Made by a program: the position numbers and the translations under genes. DNA of 8,441 nucleotides from positions 1-8,441 of the forward strand of contig CBHWED010000150.1 in the NCBI GenBank assembly GCA_966112795.1, written 5' to 3'. The notes beneath the pieces are model-generated. The model was given only the letters and a program-made list of their open reading frames with translations, searched no databases and had not been told where the DNA came from. This document shows positions 1 to 6,485 of the stretch, one piece after another. Position 1 is the first letter of the stretch; every line of letters starts with the position of its first letter. The DNA is from Croceibacterium_A sp966112795 (GTDB taxonomy: Bacteria; Pseudomonadota; Alphaproteobacteria; Sphingomonadales; Sphingomonadaceae).

Positions 1-372
1 GTCCATCGAGCCCATCACGGTGCGCAGGTTGGTCGTCGTCAGCGCCATGATCGCGGCATAGAGGTTGTGCACCTCGTAGGCCGCCTTGCCGGCGTCGAGC
101 ACCTGGAAGAACACCACCGCGTCGACCCCGACCATCGCGTTGTCGCGGGTGATGATCTCCTGCCCGGGGATGTCGAGCACCTGCTCCATCATGTTCACCT
201 TCTGCCCGACCCGGTCGAAGAACGGGATCAGCAGGTGCAGGCCGGGCTCGGCCGAGAGCGTGAACTTGCCGAACCGCTCGATCGTGTAGACGTAGCCCTG
301 CCGCACGACGCGCACGCCCATCATCAGGAAGACGAGCATCACGAAGACCAGGGCGCCGATGACTGCGTACAT
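1..372 (-). CDS. SPFH/band-7 (stomatin/QmcA-like) membrane protein, partial
   Basis: Only the first 124 residues are in the window; the frame is open to base 1, so the C-terminal part is missing because of the edge, not by mutation. Residues 1-22 form a hydrophobic N-terminal membrane anchor (MYAVIGALVFVMLVFLMMG). It is followed by the classic start of a prohibitin-homology domain: an R-Q-G-Y-V-Y-T-I-E-R-F-G-K-F segment (24-37), then E-P-G-L-H-L-L-I-P-F-F-D (42-53), a Q-V-L-D-I-P block (64-69) and the ITRDNAMVGVDAVVFFQV strand pair (74-91). This order is typical of stomatin/paraslipin/QmcA proteins, which oligomerise on the inner membrane, organise membrane microdomains and often sit with an NfeD-family partner; any such gene would lie to the left, outside the window. 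ATG at 372 is chosen because GGGGGAG lies 9 bases upstream. Family assignment is firm; the exact subfamily is not. Confidence 0.93.
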   Translation of the reverse strand, partial: MYAVIGALVFVMLVFLMMGVRVVRQGYVYTIERFGKFTLSAEPGLHLLIPFFDRVGQKVNMMEQVLDIPGQEIITRDNAMVGVDAVVFFQVLDAGKAAYEVHNLYAAIMALTTTNLRTVMGSMD

Positions 373-403
373 TGGACTTCACTCCCCCAAGTGCCTTGGC
401 CGC

Positions 404-431
404 ATCGTATCGCGCGCGTCGGTGCGCGCAA
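404..431 (-). promoter_or_regulatory. Candidate sigma-70-type promoter of the SPFH gene
   Basis: On the minus strand TTGCGC (426-431) is followed after 16 bases by TACGAT (404-409). This would start transcription near 397 and leave a leader of about 25 bases with the GGGGGAG ribosome site before ATG 372. The -35 matches the consensus at the TTG core and the -10 at four of six positions. The position fits well, but GC-rich DNA yields such matches by chance. Confidence 0.4.
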
Positions 432-564
432 AGGGAAAGCGTGCGGCGCCATGGCCTTGCGCAGGCAGGTGCGCGTCCGCGTTGTCTTGGCCGCGCGGCC
501 CCGATAAGACGGACGGAATCAACGAAAGCGGGCGACGGGCCTCGCGGCGGGAGTGGGAATCACA

Positions 565-1869
565 ATGAAGATCTGGACGGGATTGGTTGCGGGCGTCGCC
601 CTCGTGAGCCTCGGCAGCGCGCTATCGGCGCAGAACGCACCGGCCCCCGCCGCGGGCGCGGCGCCGGCCGCCGCTCCGGCCGCTGCCGCGCCGCGTCGGG
701 GCTTTCCGCAGACGCCGCCGCTCGGCGACGGTCCGTGGGACGTCCAGACCTGGGACGCCAAGCTGCACATCGAGGTCGTCACCAAGGGCCTCGACCATCC
801 GTGGGGCATGGCCTTCCTGCCCGACGGCGGCATTCTCGTGACCGAGCGCCCGGGCCGCCTGCGGGTGATCCGCAACGGCGTGCTCGATCCCAAGCCGATC
901 GAAGGCCTGCTGCCGGTCTATGCGACCGGGATCGCCGGGCTGACGGACATTGTCCTCGATCCGAATTTCGCCAGCAACCACCTGATCTACCTCGCCTACA
1001 GCAAGGCCGCGCCGGACACGCCGCCGGGCACCAACCCGGCGCAGACCGACGCCACGCTGGCGGTCATGCGCGCCAGGTGGGACGGCGGTTCGACGCTGAC
1101 CGAGGTCAAGGACATCTTCGTCGCCGACGCGTGGTACGGCAAGCCGCCGCTGCCGCCCAAGTGCTGCGGCCAGGGCCCTGCGTCGGGCAGCTTCGGCGGG
1201 CGCCTCGCGATCGGCCCCGACGGCAAGCTCTACGTGACCAGCGGCGATCGCAACTTCGGCGAGCGGGTGCAGGACCCGTCGAACCACTTCGGCAAGATCC
1301 TCCGCCTCAACCTCGACGGCAGCGTGCCGCAGGACAACCCGTTCGTCGGCCGCGCCGGGTACAAGCCCGAGATCTGGACGATCGGCCACCGCAACCAGCT
1401 CGGCCTCGCCTTCGACGCCCCCACCGGGCGGCTGTGGGAGACCGAGTTCGGCCCGCGCGGCGGCGACGAGATCAACCTGATCACCAAGGGCGGCAACTAC
1501 GGCTGGCTCGACGTGACCCAGGGCCACCACTACAACAACGAGCCGACCCACAAGGGCGTCCGCGGGGTCGACGGCTTCATCGATCCGGTGTGGGCCTTCC
1601 CGCCGTCGGGCAACCCCGGCAACATCGCGATCTACCGCGGCAGCGCGTTCACCGGCTGGCAGGGCGACATCCTGCTGCCGAACATGTCGCGCCCGTCGTC
1701 GCTGCTGCGCATGATCGTGTCGCCCGAGGGCCAGGTCACCGGGATGGAGCGGCTGCTCGAGGACCTGGGCCAGCGCTTCCGCGACGTGCGCGTGGCGCCC
1801 GACGGGTCGGTCTACCTGCTGACCGACGAGACCGCCGGCGCGGTGCTCCGGCTCACGCCGGGCACCTGA
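565..1869 (+). CDS. Secreted PQQ-dependent sugar (aldose/sorbosone) dehydrogenase-like protein
   Basis: The 434-residue product has a signal peptide (1-22, cleavage predicted at LSA|Q), an Ala/Pro-rich linker to about 45, then a six-bladed propeller of the soluble glucose/sorbosone dehydrogenase family (YliI/Asd-like). Such enzymes oxidise aldoses in the periplasm with PQQ. Visible hallmarks are GLDHPWGMAFLPDGGILVTER, GPDGKLYVTSGD, GKILRLNLDGSVPQDNPF, GHRN (274-277), GPRGGDEINLI..GGNYGW and QRFRDVRVAPDG. Compared with Acinetobacter soluble glucose dehydrogenase as I recall it, the PQQ-contacting Arg/Asn of GHRN and the RxR pair (R404, R406) are kept. The catalytic His position is Ser209 and the Lys in the S-L-K-R segment is Ser375, and a vicinal Cys pair (200-201) sits just before Ser209. 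Activity with PQQ is therefore doubtful. ATG 565 (GGCGGGAG about 11 bases upstream) is preferred over in-frame GTG 553. The 192-base gap shared with the divergent SPFH gene holds no convincing plus-strand promoter; TTGTCT (482-487) and GATAAG (503-508) are only 15 bases apart. Confidence 0.9.
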   Translation: MKIWTGLVAGVALVSLGSALSAQNAPAPAAGAAPAAAPAAAAPRRGFPQTPPLGDGPWDVQTWDAKLHIEVVTKGLDHPWGMAFLPDGGILVTERPGRLRVIRNGVLDPKPIEGLLPVYATGIAGLTDIVLDPNFASNHLIYLAYSKAAPDTPPGTNPAQTDATLAVMRARWDGGSTLTEVKDIFVADAWYGKPPLPPKCCGQGPASGSFGGRLAIGPDGKLYVTSGDRNFGERVQDPSNHFGKILRLNLDGSVPQDNPFVGRAGYKPEIWTIGHRNQLGLAFDAPTGRLWETEFGPRGGDEINLITKGGNYGWLDVTQGHHYNNEPTHKGVRGVDGFIDPVWAFPPSGNPGNIAIYRGSAFTGWQGDILLPNMSRPSSLLRMIVSPEGQVTGMERLLEDLGQRFRDVRVAPDGSVYLLTDETAGAVLRLTPGT

Positions 1870-1872
1870 GCG

Positions 1873-2784
1873 CTACTCGCCTTCCGCGTCAGCCTCGGCC
1901 CGCGCCTGCCGCTCGAGCTCGCGGCTGACGCCGAGAACCTTGCTCAGGCCGCTCACGTTGGCCTGCCCGCGATAGAGCGCGCCGAGATAGGCGCTGTCGA
2001 ACGCGGTCATCTCGGCCGGCGGCGTCGCGTCCCGGTCGAACAGCGCGAGGATCGTCGCCATGGCCTGCCCGTCGCCGTCGACCGGGCGGGTGCGGGCGAG
2101 ACCGCGCATCGTCGCATAGTCGGCGAGCTGGACCAGCGTCATGCCGCGCACGTCGTCGCGGTCGAACAGGACCAGCACCCCGGTGATATCCTCGCGGGCC
2201 TGGAGTTGGACCCGCGCGCGCCCGCCGCTCGACATCGCGCTGACTTTGCGGCCGTTCGGCGCGTCGGCCAGGTCCGCCCCATCGCGCGTGCGCGCCTGGG
2301 TCGTGGTCCAGACGTGGACCGGACCGTCGTCGGCGAGCAGCTCGACCCGCTCGTGCCGCGGCATGTCCTTGAACAGCCAGTGCTGGCCGTCGGCGACCTG
2401 CTGCAGCACCGCTTGCCCGTCGTCGACGAAGGCGACGACGAAGTTGGGCGCGCAAGTGCCGTCGTCCGTGGTCATCCACAGGCCGAAGCGTTCGGCGTTG
2501 GCGCGGATGCGATCGACGACCAGCGAGGCGAAGTCAGCCTTGAGCCCGATCACGCCCGGGCACAGGCGGTCACCTTCGAAGCGCGGCAGCGGCGCGTAAC
2601 GGATGCCACTCGGCTGGGTGATCTCGCGCGCCTGGCGGGTGACCTCTTGCTCGTCCGGCGCCTCGCCGGTGACGACGATGGTCGAGTCCGGCTCGACGGC
2701 GGGGGGCGGCCCTTCGGCCTGGGCAAGCGCGGTTGCGGGCAGCAAGGCCGAAGCCAGGCCGGCAAGAACGGCAGCGCGACGCAT
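1873..2784 (-). CDS. Secreted protein of unknown function, paralog A of tandem array
   Basis: I do not recognise a characterised function. The 303-residue product starts with a signal peptide (1-22, ATALAQ|A). The mature part opens with an acidic stretch containing IVVTG (36-40), resembling sphingomonad TonB boxes, then EVTRQAREIT (47-56). The main domain begins with RLCPGVIGLK (Cys75) and continues with RIRANAERFG, DDGTC (Cys111), NFVVAFVDDGQ, ADDGP, AREDITGVLVLFDRD and LVQLADYATMRGLARTRPV. It ends with ILALFD, PPAEMTAFDSAYL..LY and a charged C-terminal helix. Cys75 and Cys111 are kept in all four paralogs and probably form a disulfide. ATG 2784 is chosen over the longer frame to 2865 because it gives a clean signal peptide and has AGAAGGGG 7-8 bases upstream. 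It is last in the array, 100 bases after gene B, and its stop lies 3 bp from that of the convergent dehydrogenase. It is closest to B, so the two look like the most recent duplicates. Confidence 0.88.
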   Translation of the reverse strand: MRRAAVLAGLASALLPATALAQAEGPPPAVEPDSTIVVTGEAPDEQEVTRQAREITQPSGIRYAPLPRFEGDRLCPGVIGLKADFASLVVDRIRANAERFGLWMTTDDGTCAPNFVVAFVDDGQAVLQQVADGQHWLFKDMPRHERVELLADDGPVHVWTTTQARTRDGADLADAPNGRKVSAMSSGGRARVQLQAREDITGVLVLFDRDDVRGMTLVQLADYATMRGLARTRPVDGDGQAMATILALFDRDATPPAEMTAFDSAYLGALYRGQANVSGLSKVLGVSRELERQARAEADAEGE

Positions 2785-2884
2785 GGGCTGGCCCCTTCTG
2801 TCCACGACGCTGGGCGCGGACGATAGCACTCCGATATGTACCGAACGTGACCAGGCGTAGCGCAACCCGATCCCGCTCCGGGTG

Positions 2885-3781
2885 CTAGTCGTCGACGCCG
2901 TCAGCCCGCCCGGCTTGCGCCAGCCGGCGCAACTCGCGCTCGACGCCGAGGACTTTGGTCAGGCCGCTCACGCTGGTCTGCCCGCGGTAGAGCGAGCCGA
3001 GATAGGCGTTGTCGAATGCGGTCATCTCGGCGGGGGGCGTCGAGGTCGGGTCGAACAGCGTGAGGATCGTGTCCATCGGCTGACCCTCGGCATCGACCGG
3101 CCGGGTCCGCGCGAGGCCGCGCATCGTCGCGTAGTCGGCGAGCTGGACCAGCGTCATGCTGCGCACGTCGTCGCGGTCGTACAGCACGAGCACGCCGACG
3201 ATATCCTCGCGCACGGGGAGCGCGGTCCGCGCCCGCCCGCCGCTCGACATCGCCCGCACCTGCCGCCCGTAGAGGTCGGTGGCCGGCGGCACGACGCGCG
3301 TGGTGGTCCAGACGAGCGCGGGGCCGTCGTCGGCGAGCAGCTCGATCCGCTCGTGGCGCGGCATGTCGCTGAACAGCCAATACCAGCGGTCGTGGATGTG
3401 ATGCAGCACGTCCTGCCCGTCGTCGACGAACGCGACGATGAAGTTGGGTTGGCAGGTGCCGTCGTCCTCGGTCATCCACAATCCGAAGCGCCCGGCGTTG
3501 GCCCGGATGCGGTCGATCACCAGCGACGCGAACTCGGCCTTGAGGCCGATGATCCCCGGGCACAGCCGGTCGCCCTGGAACCGCGGCAGCGGCGCATGGC
3601 GGATGCTGGTCGACTGGGTGATCTCGCGCGCCTGGCGGGTGACTTCCTGCTCGCTCGGCGTCTCGCCGGTGACGACGATCGTCGAATCCGCCTCCGCGGG
3701 CGGCGCTTCGTCCTGCGCCAGCGCGGCCGCGGGCAGAAGCGCTGCACAGGCAGCCGCAGCACGCAGAGCGAGGCCAGTCAT
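2885..3781 (-). CDS. Secreted protein of unknown function, paralog B of tandem array
   Basis: The 298-residue product is nearly collinear with paralog A, sharing a signal peptide (1-23, AAALAQ), IVVTG at 35-39, EVTRQAREIT, RLCPGIIGLK (Cys74), LWMTEDDGTC (Cys110), NFIVAFVDDGQ, MPRHERIELLADDGP, the SSGGRAR turn (179-185), REDIVGVLVLYDRDD, LVQLADYATMRGLARTRPV and PPAEMTAFDNAYL..LYRGQ. The main difference from A is a shorter middle segment after VWTTT, where A has a TRDGADLADAPNG insert and B has PPATDLYG. Cys12 lies inside the signal peptide and is not in a lipobox context. ATG 3781 is selected because AGAGG stands about 7 bases upstream and the signal peptide begins there; the longer frame to 3859 starts with a TTG that falls in a possible -35 element. 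It follows C by 103 bases and precedes A by 100 bases. No enzyme motif is recognised; periplasmic or outer-membrane-facing location is inferred. Confidence 0.88.
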   Translation of the reverse strand: MTGLALRAAAACAALLPAAALAQDEAPPAEADSTIVVTGETPSEQEVTRQAREITQSTSIRHAPLPRFQGDRLCPGIIGLKAEFASLVIDRIRANAGRFGLWMTEDDGTCQPNFIVAFVDDGQDVLHHIHDRWYWLFSDMPRHERIELLADDGPALVWTTTRVVPPATDLYGRQVRAMSSGGRARTALPVREDIVGVLVLYDRDDVRSMTLVQLADYATMRGLARTRPVDAEGQPMDTILTLFDPTSTPPAEMTAFDNAYLGSLYRGQTSVSGLTKVLGVERELRRLAQAGRADGVDD

Positions 3782-3830
3782 GCTCGCACCTCTTCGGTCG
3801 CAGCGCCGGGACCGGCCAGCGCCGCGGGGA

Positions 3831-3859
3831 AAGCTACCATCGCGGTCCGCCGGCGACAA
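3831..3859 (-). promoter_or_regulatory. Weak candidate promoter upstream of paralog B
   Basis: On the minus strand TTGTCG (3854-3859) and TAGCTT (3831-3836) are 17 bases apart, about 50 bases before ATG 3781. The -10 matches at only three positions. The -35 half lies in a near-palindrome, CGGCAA/TTGTCG (3854-3865), built from the same half-sites as the inverted repeat before paralog D. This may be an internal promoter that lets B and A be expressed apart from D and C. Confidence 0.25.
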
Positions 3860-3884
3860 TTGCCGCGGCCACCCGCCAATCGGG

Positions 3885-4811
3885 CTATTGGTCGGTCGTC
3901 GCGGCCGGTTCCGCGGCGCGTTCGGCAGCGACGCGCTCGAGCTCGTCGCCGACGCCGCCGAGCTTCATCGCTGCCGGGAGGTTGGGGATCTCCTTGTACA
4001 GGCTGCGCAAGTAGGCCTGGTCGAAATCGGTCAGCTGGGCAGGCGGCTCGTGGTCGGGATCGAACAGCGCGAGGATCGTGTCGAGCCTGGCGTCGCCCTG
4101 GACCGGCCGCGTGCGCGCGAGCCCGCGCATCGTCGCGTAGTCGGCGAGCTGGACGATCGACTTGCCCTTCGCCCCCTCGCGGTCGAACAGCACCACGGTC
4201 TGGGTGATGTCCTCGCGGATCGTCAGGTAGAGCTTCGAATGCGCCATCCACATCGACACCGTCGGCGGGTTGGTCAGGCTCTCGCGGCGCTCGATCGGCA
4301 TGCCGTCGCGCGTGCGCGTCTGCGCCGTGGTCCACACCCGGACCGGACCGTCCTCGCCGAGCAAGGCGAGCCGCTCGGGCCGGCTCAGGGTCTCGAACAG
4401 CTGCGGCTGCCGGTCGACGAGCCCGGCGATCTCGGCCTTGCCGTCGTCGACGAAGGCGATGATCAGGTTGGCCCTGCAGTCGGTGTCGTCGGCCATCCAC
4501 ATGTGCAGCTGCTCGGCATTCCAGCGGATGCGGTCGATCATCAGCTCGGCGCCCTCGCGCTTGAGGCCGATCACGCCGGGGCACAGCCGGTCCTCGACCC
4601 GCGCCAGCGGGCGATCGCGGATGTCGCTGCCGATGTCGGTCACGTCGCGCGCCTGGCGGGTGACCTCGGCGTGGGTCGGCTTCTCGCCGGTGACGACGAT
4701 GTCCGCCGACGGCTCGCCGTCGGTCTCCGCGCCGTCCTGCGCCGCCGCCGGAGCGGCCGCGAGAAGCGTGCCGGCGAGAGCGGCGGCAAGGCTGGCGCGG
4801 AAAGTCGTCAT
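3885..4811 (-). CDS. Secreted protein of unknown function, paralog C of tandem array
   Basis: This 308-residue product combines features of both ends of the array. Like A and B it has a signal peptide (1-25, AAPAAAQ), DIVVTG (37-42) and EVTRQARDVT. Like D it has a longer middle: TRTRDGMPIERRESLTNPP (about 166-184), then MWMAHSKLY (187-195), and a C-terminal NLPAAMKL segment. Shared family blocks are RLCPGVIGLK (Cys77), ADDTDC (Cys112), IIAFVDDGK, RPERLALLGEDGP, REDITQTVVLFDRE, VQLADYATMRGLARTRPV, ILALFD and PPAQLTDFDQAYL.SLY. The frame stays open far upstream through gene D, but ATG 4811 starts the signal peptide and has GGAG 10 bases upstream. It begins 80 bases after D; the gap has no clear promoter or terminator, so cotranscription with D is likely. 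Its function is unknown; position and the signal peptide argue for a periplasmic or exported protein. Confidence 0.88.
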   Translation of the reverse strand: MTTFRASLAAALAGTLLAAAPAAAQDGAETDGEPSADIVVTGEKPTHAEVTRQARDVTDIGSDIRDRPLARVEDRLCPGVIGLKREGAELMIDRIRWNAEQLHMWMADDTDCRANLIIAFVDDGKAEIAGLVDRQPQLFETLSRPERLALLGEDGPVRVWTTAQTRTRDGMPIERRESLTNPPTVSMWMAHSKLYLTIREDITQTVVLFDREGAKGKSIVQLADYATMRGLARTRPVQGDARLDTILALFDPDHEPPAQLTDFDQAYLRSLYKEIPNLPAAMKLGGVGDELERVAAERAAEPAATTDQ

Positions 4812-4891
4812 GCAGGGCAAGCTCCGGATTGCGGCACCACGCGAGGCGGCCGGCGAAGGGACGGGAACGGCGGCGGGGTGGCGGGCGGCGC

Positions 4892-5677
4892 TTACTCCGG
4901 CGCCACGCTGCCGGTGGCCTGCGCGAGGTCGGCCAGCTTGGCCGGCGCGGGCAGGTTGGCAATGCCGCTGTAGAGCTGGGTCAAATACGCGCGATCGAAC
5001 TCGGTCAGTCCCGCCGGCGGCGTCGCACCGCCGTCGAACAGCGTCAGGATCGAGGCTTCGCTCGAGCCCGCCGGGTCGGGCAGGTGATGCGCCAGCGCGC
5101 GGAAGGTCGCGTAGTCGGCGAGCTGCGCGAGGCTGATCTCGCGGATCGCGTCGCGGTCGAACAGCACGAGCGCCGAGATGATGTCGTTGCGCGTCGCGGT
5201 GTAGATCTTCGAGTGCGCGCTCCACATCGTCGTCTCGGGCGGCTGCGAGAGGTTCTCGCGCCGCGAGATCGGGATCCCGTCGCGCGAGCGGGCGCGGACC
5301 CTGAGCAGCGCGCGCGCCGGCCCGGAATCGGCCATCAGCGCGATCCGCTCCTCGCGGTCCATCTCGGCGAAGATGTACGGGCTGCGGTCCTGCAGTTGCG
5401 ACAGGAAGGTCTGCCCGTCGGCCACGAAGCCGACGATGAAGTTGGCCTCGCAATCGCCGTCGTCGGCCATCCGCAGGCCGAACATCTCGGCATTGGCACG
5501 CAGCCGCCCGACCATCTGCTCGGCGGCTTCCTGCTTGAGGCCGAGCACGCCCGGGCACAGGGCATCCTCGAAGCGCGCGAGCGGCTCCTCGTCGGCCTGG
5601 GCCAGCGCCGGCAGCGGAGCGAGCAGCGCGGCGCTCGCGAGGCCTGCGAGCGCGATCGAGCGAAGCCGGGCGAACAT
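4892..5677 (-). CDS. Secreted protein of unknown function, short paralog D of tandem array
   Basis: At 261 residues this is the shortest and most divergent family member and the first gene after the array promoter. The signal peptide (1-26, LPALAQ) runs almost straight into the core domain: ARFEDALCPGVLGLK (Cys41) follows within about a dozen residues, so the IVVTG/EVTRQAR module of the other three is absent. The core keeps RLRANAEMFG, MADDGDC (Cys76), NFIVGFVADGQ, REERIALMADSGP, RSRDGIPISRRENLSQPP, MWSAHSKIY (151-159), ALVLFDRD, AQLADYATFRALAHHLPDP, ILTLFD, PPAGLTEFDRAYL.QLY and NLPAPAKL. In the block where the others read RGLARTRPV, D reads RALAHHLPDP. ATG 5677 is chosen because GGGGAGA lies about 6 bases upstream and the signal peptide begins there; the frame to 5734 would start within the promoter. 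The Crp-family gene ends 88 bases upstream on the same strand. Function is not known. Confidence 0.87.
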   Translation of the reverse strand: MFARLRSIALAGLASAALLAPLPALAQADEEPLARFEDALCPGVLGLKQEAAEQMVGRLRANAEMFGLRMADDGDCEANFIVGFVADGQTFLSQLQDRSPYIFAEMDREERIALMADSGPARALLRVRARSRDGIPISRRENLSQPPETTMWSAHSKIYTATRNDIISALVLFDRDAIREISLAQLADYATFRALAHHLPDPAGSSEASILTLFDGGATPPAGLTEFDRAYLTQLYSGIANLPAPAKLADLAQATGSVAPE

Positions 5678-5705
5678 CGTCTGTCTCCCCAATCCTGAGC
5701 GGCGG

Positions 5706-5734
5706 ATTATCCTCCTTTCGCCGCATCCCGGCAA
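5706..5734 (-). promoter_or_regulatory. Sigma-70-type promoter of the paralog array
   Basis: On the minus strand TTGCCG (5729-5734) and GATAAT (5706-5711) are separated by exactly 17 bases. The -10 differs from TATAAT only at its first base and is among the most AT-rich hexamers in this GC-rich window. Transcription would begin near 5699, giving a leader of about 22 bases that contains the GGGGAGA ribosome site of paralog D. It lies entirely between the Crp-family stop and D, so the array need not depend on readthrough from the regulator gene. Confidence 0.65.
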
Positions 5735-5748
5735 CGGTCGAGTTGTCG
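5729..5748. promoter_or_regulatory. Inverted repeat overlapping the array -35 element, candidate operator
   Basis: The 20 bases read CGGCAAC-N6-GTTGTCG on the plus strand. The arms are inverted repeats with one mismatch in seven pairs, and the right-hand (promoter-proximal) arm contains the -35 hexamer. A two-fold site with a 6-base centre is the geometry bound by Crp/Fnr dimers, and a Crp-family gene ends only 18 bases away. The arm sequence is not the TGTGA or TTGAT consensus. Binding by the neighbouring regulator is an inference; position over the -35 would favour repression. Confidence 0.4.
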
Positions 5749-5765
5749 CAATGGGTCGCGCGCCT

Positions 5766-6485
5766 TCAGGCGGCCTGGACGCGCACCGGCGACCGGCCGA
5801 GGCGCGCCGCGAGGGCCGCGATGTCCTTCACCGTGACCCGCCGCGCGCGCCATTCGAGCCACCCTTCGCGACGCGCCTGCTGGACCATGCGATTGACGTG
5901 GACCGGGGTCAGGCCGAGCACGTCGGCGAGCATTTCCTGGGTCAGCGGCAGCTCGAACGCGCCGTTGCGGACTTGCCCGGCCAGGGCCAGCCGCTCGCGC
6001 AACTCGAGCATGATGTCGGCGAGCCGCTCGAGCGCGCTGAGCCGCCCGAGGCGGGTGATCTGCGCGAGCAGGTAGGCGTCCTCGAACGCGCTGCTGATCG
6101 CATAGGCATGCGCGAGCGCGGGGTAATGCGAGCCGTCGGGCGCGCGGCAGGTCCTGAGCGGCGTGATCGCGACGACCGTCGACACCGCCACCGGGCGCGC
6201 GTGCTGGCACATCCCGATCAGCTCGCCGGGCAGCAGGAACGAGAGGAACTGGCGCCGCCCGTCGGCCAGGATGCGCACACGCGCCGCCCAGCCTTCGACG
6301 ACCAGCAGCGCCGCGGGAATCTCGCGCCCTTCGGTGAGCAGCTCGGCGCGCGGACGGTCGGTGACCGAGGCGGCGATGGACCCCTCGAGCGCCTGGATGG
6401 CGTCCGGATCGAGCCGGGTCAGCGCCGAAAGGCGCGTGACCGCCGGGCTGACGGCCTGCGGGAGGGGGAAGATCACCGCGCTCAC
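5766..6485 (-). CDS. Crp/Fnr-family transcriptional regulator
   Basis: The 239-residue product has an N-terminal cyclic-nucleotide-binding-like beta-barrel (about 20-115), including the turn GRRQFLSFLLPGELIG (76-91), a long dimerisation helix (about 138-167, LAQITRLGRLSALERLADIMLELRERL) and a C-terminal winged helix-turn-helix (181-208, LTQEMLADVLGLTPVHVNRM). The PVHVNR recognition helix is common in alphaproteobacterial Crp-like regulators that are not classic CRP. There is no N-terminal cysteine cluster for an Fe-S centre, so it is not an Fnr-type oxygen sensor; its ligand is unknown. The GTG at 6485 is preferred because it forms a GTGA overlap with the stop of the upstream 25-codon frame; the longest frame starts at TTG 6509 and another GTG lies at 6476, neither with a clear ribosome site. 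The gene faces the paralog array 88 bases downstream and probably regulates it or itself. Confidence 0.88.
   Translation of the reverse strand: MSAVIFPLPQAVSPAVTRLSALTRLDPDAIQALEGSIAASVTDRPRAELLTEGREIPAALLVVEGWAARVRILADGRRQFLSFLLPGELIGMCQHARPVAVSTVVAITPLRTCRAPDGSHYPALAHAYAISSAFEDAYLLAQITRLGRLSALERLADIMLELRERLALAGQVRNGAFELPLTQEMLADVLGLTPVHVNRMVQQARREGWLEWRARRVTVKDIAALAARLGRSPVRVQAA

Larger units (their letters stand above)
1873..5677 (-). repeat. Tandem array of four paralogous secreted-protein genes (D-C-B-A)
   Basis: Four genes of one family lie head to tail with gaps of 80, 103 and 100 bases. All four products align along the core domain: LCPGV/IxGLK, then 35-36 residues to a second Cys, a FVxDG block, VLxDR, QLADYAT(M/F)R, I-L-x-L-F-D and FDxAYLxxLY. 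The 15 bases encoding IVVTG are identical in A (2665-2679), B (3665-3679) and C (4686-4700). A and B are most alike, C is intermediate and D most distant, which suggests stepwise duplication with local gene conversion. The family resembles uncharacterised IVVTG-bearing secreted proteins that I recall from sphingomonad genomes; that memory is unverified. Confidence 0.85.

Noticed and set aside
489..500. GGCCGCGCGGCC palindrome before the dehydrogenase as an operator
   Set aside because: It is pure GC in GC-rich DNA, with no second copy or nearby regulator to support it.
372..1928. 518-codon plus-strand frame overlapping the dehydrogenase in another phase
   Set aside because: Its translation is Arg/Pro/Ala-rich without any motif, while the frame from 565 encodes a complete recognised enzyme.
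2878..2884. Possible terminators just after paralogs B and C (CCCG...CGGG stems)
   Set aside because: The stems are 4-5 bp, lack T-runs and are expected by chance at this base composition.
2882..5698. Long plus-strand open frames (2882-4207, 3438-4973, 4829-5698) opposite the paralog array
   Set aside because: They lie antisense to well-supported genes, have Arg/Ala-rich low-complexity translations, no signal or domain, and arise from the high GC and codon bias of the minus-strand genes.
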